Shown here: positions 37,501-45,483 of the stretch, one piece after another
Layout of the letters: each line of letters starts with the position of its first letter
How positions within the stretch are numbered: position 1 is the stretch's first letter
Assembly: GCA_001942185.1 (NCBI GenBank)
Contig: MKJV01000111.1
Span: 1 to 54,703 of the forward strand
Source: Pseudonocardia sp. CNS-004
GTDB taxonomy: Bacteria > Actinomycetota > Actinomycetes > Mycobacteriales > Pseudonocardiaceae
Direction of reading: 5' to 3'
Length of the DNA: 54,703 nt
Made by a program: the position numbers and the translations under genes
The notes under the pieces: model-generated
The model's database searches: none
Seen by the model: the letters and a program-made list of their open reading frames with translations, nothing else
What the model was told of the DNA's origin: nothing

Positions 37501-38088
37501 GTGGCACCCGAGCGGCCCCGGCGGCGTGACGCCCGCGAGAACGCCGAGAAGCTGCGCGCCGCGGCGCTCGAGGCTTTCCTGGCGACCGGCCTCGACGCGC
37601 CGTTGGAGGCGATCGCGCGGGTCGCCGGAGTGCAGGTCGGCACGCTCTACAACCACTTCGGCACCCGTGAGGGCCTGATCGACGCGGTCATGCCCGAGGT
37701 GGTGGCGGGGAGGTTGCAGGCGGTGGCCGACGCCGCCCTGGCGCGGGGAACCGCCCGTGATCGTCTCGACACCTTCGTGCGGCTGGTGGTCGACCTGCTG
37801 GAGGGGGAGCCTGCGCTGAGCGACGCGATCATGCAGCGCTATCCCGAGGCGGGCGTGCTCGGCGACGTGTGCGAGCGGAACACCGGGATCGTCCGGGAAC
37901 TCGTGCGCGACGCGCATCGCAGCGGAGAGCTGTCCGACTCGTTCTCGGCCGACGACGTGATCTCACTGATCTGGCTCGGCGGAGCCGCCGGCCGTGCGAC
38001 CCCGGCGCACCCCGGTTGGCGCCGGGTGATCGACCGGGCGATGGCGTCAGCCTGGACGGCGGCGGGCGATTCCGCGCCCGCTCTGTGA
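37501..38088 (+). CDS. TetR-family regulator
   Basis: A 195-residue protein from GTG 37501. The helix-turn-helix is PLEAIARVAGVQVGTLYNHFGTREGLIDAV. The C-terminal domain is of the type with SLIWLGGAAGRATPAHPGWRRV, common in actinobacterial TetR proteins. It is divergent from the DsbA-like gene and most likely represses the redox pair at 36266-37398 through the inverted repeat between them. Confidence 0.9.
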   Translation: MAPERPRRRDARENAEKLRAAALEAFLATGLDAPLEAIARVAGVQVGTLYNHFGTREGLIDAVMPEVVAGRLQAVADAALARGTARDRLDTFVRLVVDLLEGEPALSDAIMQRYPEAGVLGDVCERNTGIVRELVRDAHRSGELSDSFSADDVISLIWLGGAAGRATPAHPGWRRVIDRAMASAWTAAGDSAPAL

Positions 38089-38176
38089 ACGCCCTCGGAC
38101 CGGGGACCCGACAAGGCTGAGTGATCTCTGCTGCGGCACGTCGTCGACGTGGCCGCGCTTGGTGGCCGGCGCCGGA

Positions 38177-39157
38177 TCAGATGTCGATGCCGTACAGCGA
38201 TGCCGCGTTGGCGGAGGAGAACTTCTCCCGGTCGGTGTCGGAGGAGAAGTGCGCCAGGAAGGACGTGATGTCCGCTGCGGTCGGCTGCTGGAAGGGGTAG
38301 TCGGTGGAGAAGATCAACCGGTCGACCGTGGTCACCGACAAGGCGTGGTGCAGCAGCGCCGGGTTGAGCATTCCGGAAGCGGTGATGAAGAAGTTGGACC
38401 GGATGCAGTCCGACACCGACCGCGTCAGGCCGGCGACGCGGGAGAGGCTGTCGGCCCGGTCCAGCCAGAACAGCAGCATCTCGCCCCAGTGGCCGAGCAC
38501 GACCTGCAGGTCGGGATGCCGGTCGAACGTGCCTCGCAGGATCAGCCGCAGCGCCGCGGTCGCGGCGTCCAGGTGCCATCCCCAGCCGAAGGTGGCGAGG
38601 GCGAGATCGGTGACGGGGTCGAAGCCGCGGTAGGACGCCTCCCGGACCGCGGGCGACGGCAGCTGGGGATGGATGAACACGGGTTGGCCGAGTGCCGCCG
38701 CGGCGGCGAAGAAGTCGTCGTAGACCGGGTCGTCGAGGAAGACCTCGCCCGATCGGCCGTAGACCATGGTGCCCACGTGGCCGAGGCCTGCTGCGCGTTC
38801 GAGCTCTCCCGCGACGTCTCGTGGTGAGGACATGGGCAATGTGGACATGGCCCTGAAGCGGGTCGGGTGGCGGCCGACGGCCGCGGCGGCGACGTCGTTG
38901 GCGGCACGGCTGAGTCGCACGGCGTCGGCAGGGGGCAGCGGTTGGGTGCCGGGCGGCGTCAGGGCGATGACCGACACGTCGATGTACCGGGCGTCCATGG
39001 CGGCGATGCGGCCTGCGTCCAGGTCCTCGAGGCGCTGCCGGTGGTCGCACATCTCGTTGAAGGCGAGGCTCTCGTCGCGCACCTGGGGTGGCAGGGCGGT
39101 GAGGGTGGACGTGAGGTCGGGCATGATCCAGTGTTCTTCGATCGCGATGAGGGTCAC
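38177..39157 (-). CDS. amidohydrolase-2 family enzyme, gamma-resorcylate decarboxylase-like
   Basis: A 326-residue TIM-barrel metalloenzyme. Metal ligands of the ACMSD/resorcylate-decarboxylase family are all present: AIEEHW at residues 5-10, His in VFIHPQLPS, His in VLGHWGEML and Asp in LIFSTDYPFQ. The order and spacing resemble 2,6-dihydroxybenzoate decarboxylase, which removes CO2 from hydroxybenzoates without oxygen. It is divergent from a MarR gene over a 13-bp-arm inverted repeat. Placed beside a meta-cleavage route, it may convert a hydroxybenzoate into a phenol for that route; hydrolase activity on an acyl compound is the alternative. Confidence 0.85.
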   Translation of the reverse strand: MTLIAIEEHWIMPDLTSTLTALPPQVRDESLAFNEMCDHRQRLEDLDAGRIAAMDARYIDVSVIALTPPGTQPLPPADAVRLSRAANDVAAAAVGRHPTRFRAMSTLPMSSPRDVAGELERAAGLGHVGTMVYGRSGEVFLDDPVYDDFFAAAAALGQPVFIHPQLPSPAVREASYRGFDPVTDLALATFGWGWHLDAATAALRLILRGTFDRHPDLQVVLGHWGEMLLFWLDRADSLSRVAGLTRSVSDCIRSNFFITASGMLNPALLHHALSVTTVDRLIFSTDYPFQQPTAADITSFLAHFSSDTDREKFSSANAASLYGIDI

Positions 39158-39192
39158 GGTCTGCCTCCATCTTCCGTTGTCTATCTCTATCC

Positions 39193-39228
39193 CATGATAG
39201 CTATCAGATGATAACGATAGCTAGCATG
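39193..39228. promoter_or_regulatory. inverted repeat, candidate MarR operator
   Basis: CATGATAGCTATC at 39193-39205 and GATAGCTAGCATG at 39216-39228 pair at 12 of 13 positions with a 10-bp spacer. GATAGCTA recurs exactly 20 bp apart, two helical turns. It lies between the divergent amidohydrolase and MarR starts. Confidence 0.75.
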
Positions 39229-39233
39229 AGGAC

Positions 39234-39680
39234 GTGGATGAGGCGCAGTCGTCACGGTTGTTCGAGCTCGCCGACCTGATCCTGGCGGTCGGTCGGCTGA
39301 TCCATGCGTCCAAGGAGGTTCCGGCTGACTCGTGGACGCCGCTGGAGAGCGCGGTGATGCGGTTCATCGACCGGAACCCGGGCACATCGGCGGGTGCGGC
39401 GGCCGAGGCGACCCAGCTGATCTCCAGCAACTTCAGCCGGGCGGTGCGGAGCCTGGAGGGGAAGGGCATGGTGCGCCGCGACGTCGATCCGCACGACGCT
39501 CGGCGGGTGCTCCTGTACCCCACCGCGCAGGCCCAGGACAACCTGCAGCGCCTCCACGACGTCTGGAGTCGTCTGCTCGAGGGTGTCGTGCTCGACCCGG
39601 ACGAGATCGACGCCGTGACCTCGACCCTTCGGCGCATCGAGACCGAGCTCGTCGCGCGGGCCCGCCACGGCTCCACGTGA
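39234..39680 (+). CDS. MarR-family regulator
   Basis: A 148-residue winged-helix repressor from GTG 39234. The recognition region is TSAGAAAEATQLISSNFSRAVRSLEGKGMVRRDVDPHDARRV, whose wing (DPHDARRV) is diagnostic for MarR proteins. The start is 6 bp after the inverted repeat, so it probably represses itself and the amidohydrolase. MarR proteins of this kind respond to phenolic acids. Confidence 0.9.
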   Translation: MDEAQSSRLFELADLILAVGRLIHASKEVPADSWTPLESAVMRFIDRNPGTSAGAAAEATQLISSNFSRAVRSLEGKGMVRRDVDPHDARRVLLYPTAQAQDNLQRLHDVWSRLLEGVVLDPDEIDAVTSTLRRIETELVARARHGST

Positions 39681-39691
39681 GGCCGGGTCAC

Positions 39692-39737
39692 TTGATGGCC
39701 GAACCCAACGTCGTATAGTGAGCGTTACATACACGAC
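39692..39737 (+). promoter_or_regulatory. promoter and overlapping operator of the dioxygenase operon
   Basis: TTGATG at 39692-39697 and TATAGT at 39714-39719 with a 16-bp spacer form a good sigma-70-type promoter. The -10 box lies inside a palindromic region at 39710-39737 (GTCGT at one end, ACGAC at the other) whose centre matches the site at 27141-27161. A regulator bound here would cover the -10 box, as expected for a repressor. Confidence 0.7.
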
Positions 39738-39752
39738 GACGGAGGCGGCAGC

Positions 39753-40571
39753 ATGACGACCATGGTGGATGTGGGGGACGCCGAACTGGCCTGCACCGAG
39801 TTCGGTACGGGCAGTCCGGTCGTGTGGCTGCACGGTTCCGGGCCGGGTGCTACGGGCATGAGCAACTTCGGCGCGAACCTGCCGGCGTTCGCGGACCACC
39901 GGAACGTGGTCGTGGACCTCCCGGGTTGGGGGCGTTCGCCACGGCCCACCACGGAGGAGCCGTTGATCTTCCACGCGGCGGAACGGGTGTGTCGTGCGAT
40001 GACGGCGCTCGGGATCGAGCGAGCCCACGTCGTGGGCAACTCCTACGGCGGCGGAGTCGCGATGCGCATCGCCGTGACGCATCCGGGGCGGGTGGACCGG
40101 CTGGTTCTGATGGCTCCCGGCGGGGTGCTCCCGACGGATGCGCCGCCGTGGCCGGTCGGGCTGGAACACCTCTTCGGCTACATGGCGGCCGAGAAGCCCT
40201 CGCGAGACGCGATGGCGGAGTTCGTCCGTCTCATGGTGTACGACGAGTCGCTCGCGACCGACGCGCTGATCGACGAGCGGTACGAGGCGAGCCTGCTGGC
40301 GCACCCCGAGCTGCCGATACCCCCGAACTTCGGCGACCTGACCCCGGACCTGGCGCGCATCGGTGCACCCACGCTGCTCGTGTGGGGCCGCGACGACCAG
40401 ACCGTCCCGCTGACCTGGGCGGCCACGATCCTGCGCGGCATCCCGAACGCGGAGCTGCGGGTGCTGCCGCATTGCAGGCACTGGGTGCAGTACGAGCGTG
40501 CGCCGGAGTTCAACCACATCGTTCGCGAGTTCCTCCGGGGCGGAGCCGCGGCCGCCACGTCGGAGGGCTGA
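39753..40571 (+). CDS. meta-cleavage product C-C hydrolase (BphD/MhpC/HsaD-like)
   Basis: A 272-residue alpha/beta hydrolase that splits the vinylogous diketone made by extradiol ring opening. Motifs: VWLHGSGPGATGMSNF for the oxyanion hole, nucleophile Ser97 in VVGNSYGGGVAMR, acid at Asp214/215 in WGRDDQTVP and His243 in CRHWVQYE. It starts the operon that continues, 7 bp on, with the dioxygenase. A GGAGG lies upstream of ATG 39753. It is the second such hydrolase in the window; the other is fused to the hydroxylase at 28601. Confidence 0.9.
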   Translation: MTTMVDVGDAELACTEFGTGSPVVWLHGSGPGATGMSNFGANLPAFADHRNVVVDLPGWGRSPRPTTEEPLIFHAAERVCRAMTALGIERAHVVGNSYGGGVAMRIAVTHPGRVDRLVLMAPGGVLPTDAPPWPVGLEHLFGYMAAEKPSRDAMAEFVRLMVYDESLATDALIDERYEASLLAHPELPIPPNFGDLTPDLARIGAPTLLVWGRDDQTVPLTWAATILRGIPNAELRVLPHCRHWVQYERAPEFNHIVREFLRGGAAAATSEG

Positions 40572-40578
40572 GGCCGTC

Positions 40579-41447
40579 ATGGGTATCCGCAAGCTGGGCT
40601 ACGTCGGACTCGAGGTCACCGACGTCGATGCGTGGGTCGACCTGTTCGGGCGCACGCTGGGCGTCGGGGCCACGCCGGCCAAGATCGGTACGCAGGAGGT
40701 GGCGCTGCTCGAGCTCGACGAGTTCAAGTACCGCCTCGCGCTGCACCCGTCCGCGCAGGACCGGCCGCGGGAGGTGGGGTGGATCGTCGACTCGCTGCGC
40801 GAGCTCGACCGGCTCACGCAGCGGCTGACCGACGCAGGCTTCGCCGTCGGGGAGGGATCCTCGGACGAGGTCGAGCTGCGCGGAGCCACCCGGCTCCGCT
40901 GGTTCACCGACCCGGTCGGCTACCGGGTGGAGCTGGCCGTCGGTGAGGCCAAGGTGCGCACCGGCGCGGCCCGCCCGGCCGACGCGCGCCCCGGGGTCAT
41001 CGGTCTCGGGCACCTCGTGCTGGCCAGTCCCGAGCTCACCGCGCTCCGCGAGCTCTACGAGTCGGTGCTCGAGTTCAGGCTGACCGACTACCGCGCTCCT
41101 GGTCTCTACTTCCTGCGTTGCAACGCCACGCACCACAGCATCGCGCTGGCGCGGGCGGACACCCCGTCGATCCACCACCTCGAGATCGAACACGGCTCGA
41201 TCGACGACGTCGGGCGTGCTCACGACCGGGCCCGGGCCAACGGCGTGCCGATCTCGATCAGCCTCGGCCGGCACATGAACGACAAGGCCATCTCGTTCTA
41301 CGTCAGGAACCCCAGCGGTTCCACCTCGAGATCGGCTGCGGTGGCATCGAGGTGGGCGACGACTGGATCCCCCACGATTTCGGGACGTCCGACGTCTGGG
41401 GACACCGGCACGCCGATGCCAACCCCTTCGCGTCCCCCGCATCGTGA
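40579..41447 (+). CDS. type I extradiol ring-cleavage dioxygenase (BphC/HsaC-like), one frameshift
   Basis: A two-domain VOC-fold Fe(II) enzyme that opens a catechol ring next to the hydroxyls. After repair it is 289 residues. The metal ligands are visible: His145 in GLGHLVL, His200 in IHHLEIEH and Glu251 in GFHLEIGCGG; the active-site region FYVRNPSGF is also present. The frame breaks near 41320, between NPSG and FHLEIG. It lies 7 bp after the hydrolase gene, giving consecutive pathway enzymes. The substrate is a substituted catechol; which one cannot be told. Confidence 0.88.
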
Positions 41448-41719
41448 TCCGGTTCGGCGACCGGTCGGTGCCTCGCATCGATCCCCGGCACGTCCTCGTT
41501 CGCGCGGCTCACGGTTCCGCCGAGCGTCTGCTCGCCGTGGAGTCCGCGGTGGACCCGGACTCCGTGTTCGTCGGGACACCGCTCCCCGGTGCCGCCACGG
41601 CGACCGTTTCGACGGCCGGCCGAGTGGCCGCCGCGAACATCCAGAAGACAACGCGATCAGAGCGGAGGCATCGTGTCCGAGTCCTCCCGATCCGGTTCGG
41701 CCGCCGAATCCGCGCATGA
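41444..41719 (+). CDS. short hypothetical protein
   Basis: A 91-codon frame from GTG 41444 that overlaps the repaired dioxygenase stop as GTGA. Third codon positions are mostly G or C up to about residue 70, as in real genes here. I recognise no family (VIRFGDRSVPRIDPRHVLVR opens it). It overlaps the start of the transporter gene by 47 bp, so its true end may be earlier if another indel is present. It could also be a remnant. Confidence 0.35.
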   Translation: MIRFGDRSVPRIDPRHVLVRAAHGSAERLLAVESAVDPDSVFVGTPLPGAATATVSTAGRVAAANIQKTTRSERRHRVRVLPIRFGRRIRA

Positions 41720-43398
41720 CGACACCGCGGATTCGGCCGCCGAATCCGCGCATGACGACACCGCGGACCGCGGGGCAGCGCGCGGGACCGCCGATCCCGC
41801 GAGCGCCTCGCCGGCCGGCTCGAACGGAGCCGATTCCGACCCCGCGACCTCGCGTGCGTCGATGGCGTCGCGACCGACACCGGGGACGAGTCCGCCCGGC
41901 CAGGGCTGGGTCCTGCCGCTGTGCGTGCTGGTGGTGGGCACCTTCATGTCGGTGTTGGACACCAGCATCGTCAACGTCGCCGTGCCGACGATCCAGCTCG
42001 AGCTGTCGGCCGCGGCGGACGACGTCGAGTGGATCGTCACGGGTTACACGCTGGCGCTCGGGGTCGTCGTGCCGCTGACCGGGTGGCTGGGAGCGCGGAT
42101 CGGCAAGACCACGCTCTACATCTTGTCGATGGTCGGGTTCGCCGCGGCGTCCGCGCTGTGCGGTGCGGCGTGGAACCTGGACTCCTTGATCGTGTTCCGG
42201 ATCCTGCAGGCGATCCCCGGTGGCATCCTCCCGGTGGTCGCCATGACGATCCTGTACCAGATCGTGCCGCCGGCGAAGATCGGTTCGGCGTCCGGGATCT
42301 ACGGGCTCGGGGTGGTCGTCGCGCCGGCGGTCGGCCCGGTGCTGGGGGGCTATCTCGTCGAGTACGTCGACTGGCGGCTGGTCTTCTACATCAACGTGCC
42401 GATCGGCGTGGTTGGCACCATCGCGGCCATTGCGATCTTCCCCCGGACCCGGCCGACGAGCTGGCCGCGGTTCGATCTGTGGGGGTTCGTCTCGATCGCC
42501 TACGGGTTGTTCGCGCTGCTGCTGGCCTTCTCGGAAGGGCAGGACTGGGGGTGGACCAGCTACGGCATCCTGATCCTGTTCATCTCGGGTGTGCTGAGCC
42601 TTGCCCTGTTCGTGGTGATCGAGTTGGAGGTGGACGATCCGCTGATCGACCTGCGGGTGTTCGCCAGCTGGCCCTACACCCTGTCGATCGTGCTGTTGGT
42701 CGTCGCGGTCACGGGCCTGTTCACCACCCTCTTCTTCATCCCGCAGTTCCTCCAGGTCGTGCAGGGGTTGCAGGCGTTGGACGCCGGGCTGGTGCTGGTG
42801 CCGTCGGCTGTGGTGCTGGTGGTGATGGTGCCGCTGTCAGGGCGGCTCTATGACCGGCTCGGGCCGCGGTGGCCGGTGGTGGCCGGGCTGCTGGTGATGG
42901 CGTATGGCTCCTATCTGCTGGCCCAGCTGAACACGAGCACCCCGAGGGCCGACATCGAGCTGTGGACCTCGATCCGCAACGTGGGCACCGGACTGGCGTT
43001 GATCGCGATCATCACCTCGGGGGTGGTCCTCGCTGCGCCCGGAGTTGACCGGCTCGGGCAGTGCGATGAACAACGTGATGCAGCGGGTGGCGTCCAGCGT
43101 GGCCGTGGCGGTGTTCAGCGGGCTCAACATGTCGGCCTCGGCTCAGCTGCTGGCCGACCGGGGCGGTCTGTACGGGCTCGGCCCCATGGCGCTGCCCGAG
43201 GTCAGAGAGGCGACCGGGCAGGGCGTGAGCGGGCTGCTGCCGATCTATCAGCAGCTGAGGGCCGGCATCACCACGGAGACCTACGACAACGGCTTCTACA
43301 TCGTGGCTCTGATGTGCGTCGGCGCGGCGATCCTCGCCCTGTTCCTGCGATCGGGCAGGACACCGCCCAGCACCGAACGGGGGCACGTCGAGCTGTGA
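41673..43398 (+). CDS. MFS drug-export transporter (DHA2/EmrB-QacA type), one frameshift
   Basis: About 574 residues with about 14 hydrophobic segments. After a low-complexity acidic N-terminal tail it reads LVVGTFMSVLDTSIVNVAVPTIQ, the signature of 14-helix DHA2 exporters. VEWIVTGYTLALGVVVPLTGWLG and GIYGLGVVVAPAVGPVLGGYLVEYVDWRLVFYINVPIG follow. The frame changes near 43030, where either one extra G or two lost bases separates TSGV from SLRPELTGSGSAMNN. GTG 41673 is preferred because GGAGG precedes it. It follows the dioxygenase operon and may export a toxic aromatic or intermediate. Confidence 0.88.
41696..41767 (+). repeat. 36-bp tandem duplication in the transporter N-terminus
   Basis: Bases 41696-41731 and 41732-41767 are identical or nearly so and encode Ser-Ala-Ala-Glu-Ser-Ala-His-Asp-Asp-Thr-Ala-Asp twice. 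The copies lie in the cytosolic tail before the first helix. Confidence 0.92.
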
Positions 43399-43473
43399 CT
43401 GCTCGTGCCCCGGGTGGCCCGGGATCGGCGGCACCGGCTGGGTGCCGCCGTTCCAGTGTGGAGCGGGTGGCCG

Positions 43474-43902
43474 TTATCCGACGGTCGCGTCCACGGTGAC
43501 GGCGATGTTGCCGCGGGTGGCGTTCGAGTAGGGGCAGACGGTGTGCGCTGCCTGGACCAGCGTGTCGGCGGTGGCCTGGTCGAGCCCGCCGAACTCCACG
43601 TGCAGCGCCGCGGCCAGCACGAACCCGCCCTCGGGTGTGGCGTGCACGTTCACCTCGGCCACGACGGCGGAGTCGGTGAACGTGATCTTCTGCTGCGCGG
43701 CGACCGCCTTGAGCGCCGAGTGGAAGCACGACGCCCAGCCCGCCGCGAAGAGCTGCTCCGGGTTGGTCGCGCCGCCGGGGCCGCCCATGGACTTCGGGAT
43801 CGCCAGCGTGACGTCCAGGAGCCCGTCATCGGTGACGGCGCGGCCCCCCGCCCTGCCGTCGCCGGTGGAGGTGGCCACCGCGGTGTAGAGCGCATGGCTC
43901 AT
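43474..43902 (-). CDS. ohr: organic hydroperoxide resistance protein (Ohr/OsmC family)
   Basis: A 142-residue thiol peroxidase that reduces organic hydroperoxides. The two catalytic cysteines are in GWASCFHSALKAVA and HTVCPYSNATRGNI, and the Ohr-type opening LYTAVATSTGDGRAG is present. GAAGGAGC precedes ATG 43902. A near copy of the 27038 palindrome stands 37-58 bp upstream, so a TetR protein rather than the usual OhrR may control it. It may protect against peroxides formed during aromatic oxidation. Confidence 0.93.
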   Translation of the reverse strand: MSHALYTAVATSTGDGRAGGRAVTDDGLLDVTLAIPKSMGGPGGATNPEQLFAAGWASCFHSALKAVAAQQKITFTDSAVVAEVNVHATPEGGFVLAAALHVEFGGLDQATADTLVQAAHTVCPYSNATRGNIAVTVDATVG

Positions 43903-43938
43903 GTTCTGCTCCTTCGATCTCGCGCCGGGTCCGGCGAT

Positions 43939-43960
43939 GTAGACGAACTAGTACGTCTGA
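43939..43960. promoter_or_regulatory. operator-like palindrome before ohr
   Basis: This 22-bp site matches the perfect palindrome at 27038-27059 at 19 positions, beginning with the same 14 bases (GTAGACGAACTAGT) and diverging only in the second arm. Confidence 0.7.
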
Positions 43961-43975
43961 CTCTAGCACGCCTGG

Positions 43976-44715
43976 TCAGCCCTGCCGGGTGGGTCGGAGG
44001 GTGATGTCGCCGATCTCGACGTCGTCGGGTTGCTCGATGGCGAAGGCCACGGCCCGGGCCACGGCGGCGGGCTCGATGCCGAGCGCCTCCATCCGGCGTC
44101 GCGCCTCTTCTCGCACGTCGGGGTCGTCGATGAAGTCGACGAGCTCGGTGCGGACGAACCCGGGCGAGATCGACGTCGTGCGCAGGACGCCATCGGTGGA
44201 CTCCTGGCGCAGTGCCTCCAGCAGGGTCCGGACCGCGTTCTTGGTGCCGGCGTAGACCGCCTGCGTCGGGACGATCTTCAGGCCGGCGGTCGACACGATC
44301 GTCACGAGGTGTCCGTGCCCCTGGCGGCGGAACACGGGCAGTGCGGCCGCGATCCCGTGCAGCACGCCGCGCACGTTGACGTCGATCATCGCCTCCCAGG
44401 CGTCGACGTCGAGATCGGCCACGGGTCCGGTCCGGGCGATCCCGGCGTTGCCCACGAGGACGTCGAGGCGTCCGAAGCACTCGACCGCCGTGGCGACCAG
44501 CCGCTCGAGGTCCGCGCAGCGGGTGACGTCCGTCGGCACCACCTCGCGCGGCCGCCCGAGGTGTGGATGCGTTCGGCCAGCGCCGTGAGTCGGTCGGTGC
44601 GCCGGGCGCCGAGCACCACCGCGGCGCCCCGTGCGGCGAGTTCGAGCGCGGTCGCCTCGCCGATGCCGCTGCTCGCTCCGGTGACGGCGGCGACCTTGCC
44701 CTGGATCCCGGTCAT
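43976..44715 (-). CDS. short-chain dehydrogenase/reductase, one frameshift
   Basis: About 246 residues, NAD(P)-dependent. Cofactor motif AVTGASSGIGEATALELAARG, NAG in LVGNAGIARTGP, Ser in TIVSTAGLKIV and YAGTK. The frame breaks near 44551 between GGRA and EVVPTDVTRC, where GCCGAG or GCGGAG appears as GCGAG. ATG 44715 is chosen because the G-run acting as ribosome binding site is 7 bp away; ATG 44721 is only one base from it. It is divergent from a TetR gene and precedes ohr on the same strand. Substrate unknown. Confidence 0.88.
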
Positions 44716-44745
44716 CGACATGCCCCCCCTGCTCTATCTTGACAA

Positions 44746-44784
44746 GTGTCCGGTTGCGCGTCCGACGTTACCGGACACCTGTCC
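44746..44784. promoter_or_regulatory. operator region of the divergent SDR/TetR pair
   Basis: GTGTCCGGT at 44746-44754 and ACCGGACAC at 44770-44778 are perfect inverted arms 15 bp apart. GGACA-CC-TGTCC at 44773-44784 adds a third half-site. TTGACA at 44739-44744 is a consensus -35 box just before it. The arrangement suits autoregulation by the TetR protein at 44818. Confidence 0.7.
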
Positions 44785-44817
44785 ATTAGTTCGTCGCGCC
44801 CGGAAGGGGGTGGGGGT

Positions 44818-45375
44818 GTGCCCGCTCGTGCACACCGCTCGGACGCGGTCGCCAACCGCGAGCGCGTCATCGCTGCCGCGCGGGCCGCGCTCAGCGACTC
44901 CGACGGAGCGGCCGAAGAGCTCAAACTGCACCTGGTCGCCAAGGCCGCCGGCGTCGGGCAGGGCACGCTCTACCGGCACTTCCCGACCCGCGAGCACCTG
45001 CTGGCCGAGGTGTACCGGCACGAGATGGGCGAGCTGGTCGATGCCGTGCCGGCACTGCTCGTCGAGCACCCGCCACTGACCGCGCTGAGCCGTTGGCTGG
45101 ACCGCCTGCTCGAGTACGCGAAGGTCAAGCGCGGCGTCATGGCGGCGATCGAGGCCTCGGCGTGGCAGGACCTCTACGCCGACAACCACGGGCGACTCGA
45201 CGAGGCCCTCACGATGCTGCTCGACCGGGGCAGGGCCGCGGGCGAGGTGCGCGACGGCATCGACGCCGTCGACGTCATCCTCCTGCTCGGCGCGTTGTCG
45301 CGGGTGCCGGAGGCGGAGTGGGACGTGCGGTCCCGGACGATCGTCACGGTCGTCCTCGACGGTATCCGCCGCTGA
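44818..45375 (+). CDS. TetR-family regulator
   Basis: A 185-residue protein from GTG 44818, chosen for the GGAAGGGGG upstream. The DNA-binding region is LKLHLVAKAAGVGQGTLYRHFPTREHLLAEVY, and the ligand domain includes AIEASAWQDLYADNHGRLDEALTMLLDRG, like SbtR-type regulators. It is divergent from the SDR gene. Besides the local inverted repeat, a half-site of the 27038/43939 palindrome lies at 44787-44795, so it is a candidate repressor of ohr and of the disulfide oxidoreductase operon. Confidence 0.88.
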   Translation: MPARAHRSDAVANRERVIAAARAALSDSDGAAEELKLHLVAKAAGVGQGTLYRHFPTREHLLAEVYRHEMGELVDAVPALLVEHPPLTALSRWLDRLLEYAKVKRGVMAAIEASAWQDLYADNHGRLDEALTMLLDRGRAAGEVRDGIDAVDVILLLGALSRVPEAEWDVRSRTIVTVVLDGIRR

Positions 45376-45483
45376 ACGGCCGGGCGGACCTCGTCGGTGC
45401 TCGACGGTGAGCCATGCCAGGAGCAGCGGGGTGATGAGCCCGGCCCCGCCGAGCACGGCGGCGGTCGGCAGCGCGGCTGCCCG

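Noticed and set aside
41444..41719. The short frame after the dioxygenase as a ferredoxin or dioxygenase subunit
   Set aside because: No cysteine pattern or known motif is present, so it is listed only as hypothetical.
45376..45483. A minus-strand hydrophobic peptide (AAVLGGAGLITPLLLAWL) downstream of the IclR gene, possible remnant of a transporter end
   Set aside because: It is short, has no start or neighbouring match and could arise by chance in GC-rich DNA.
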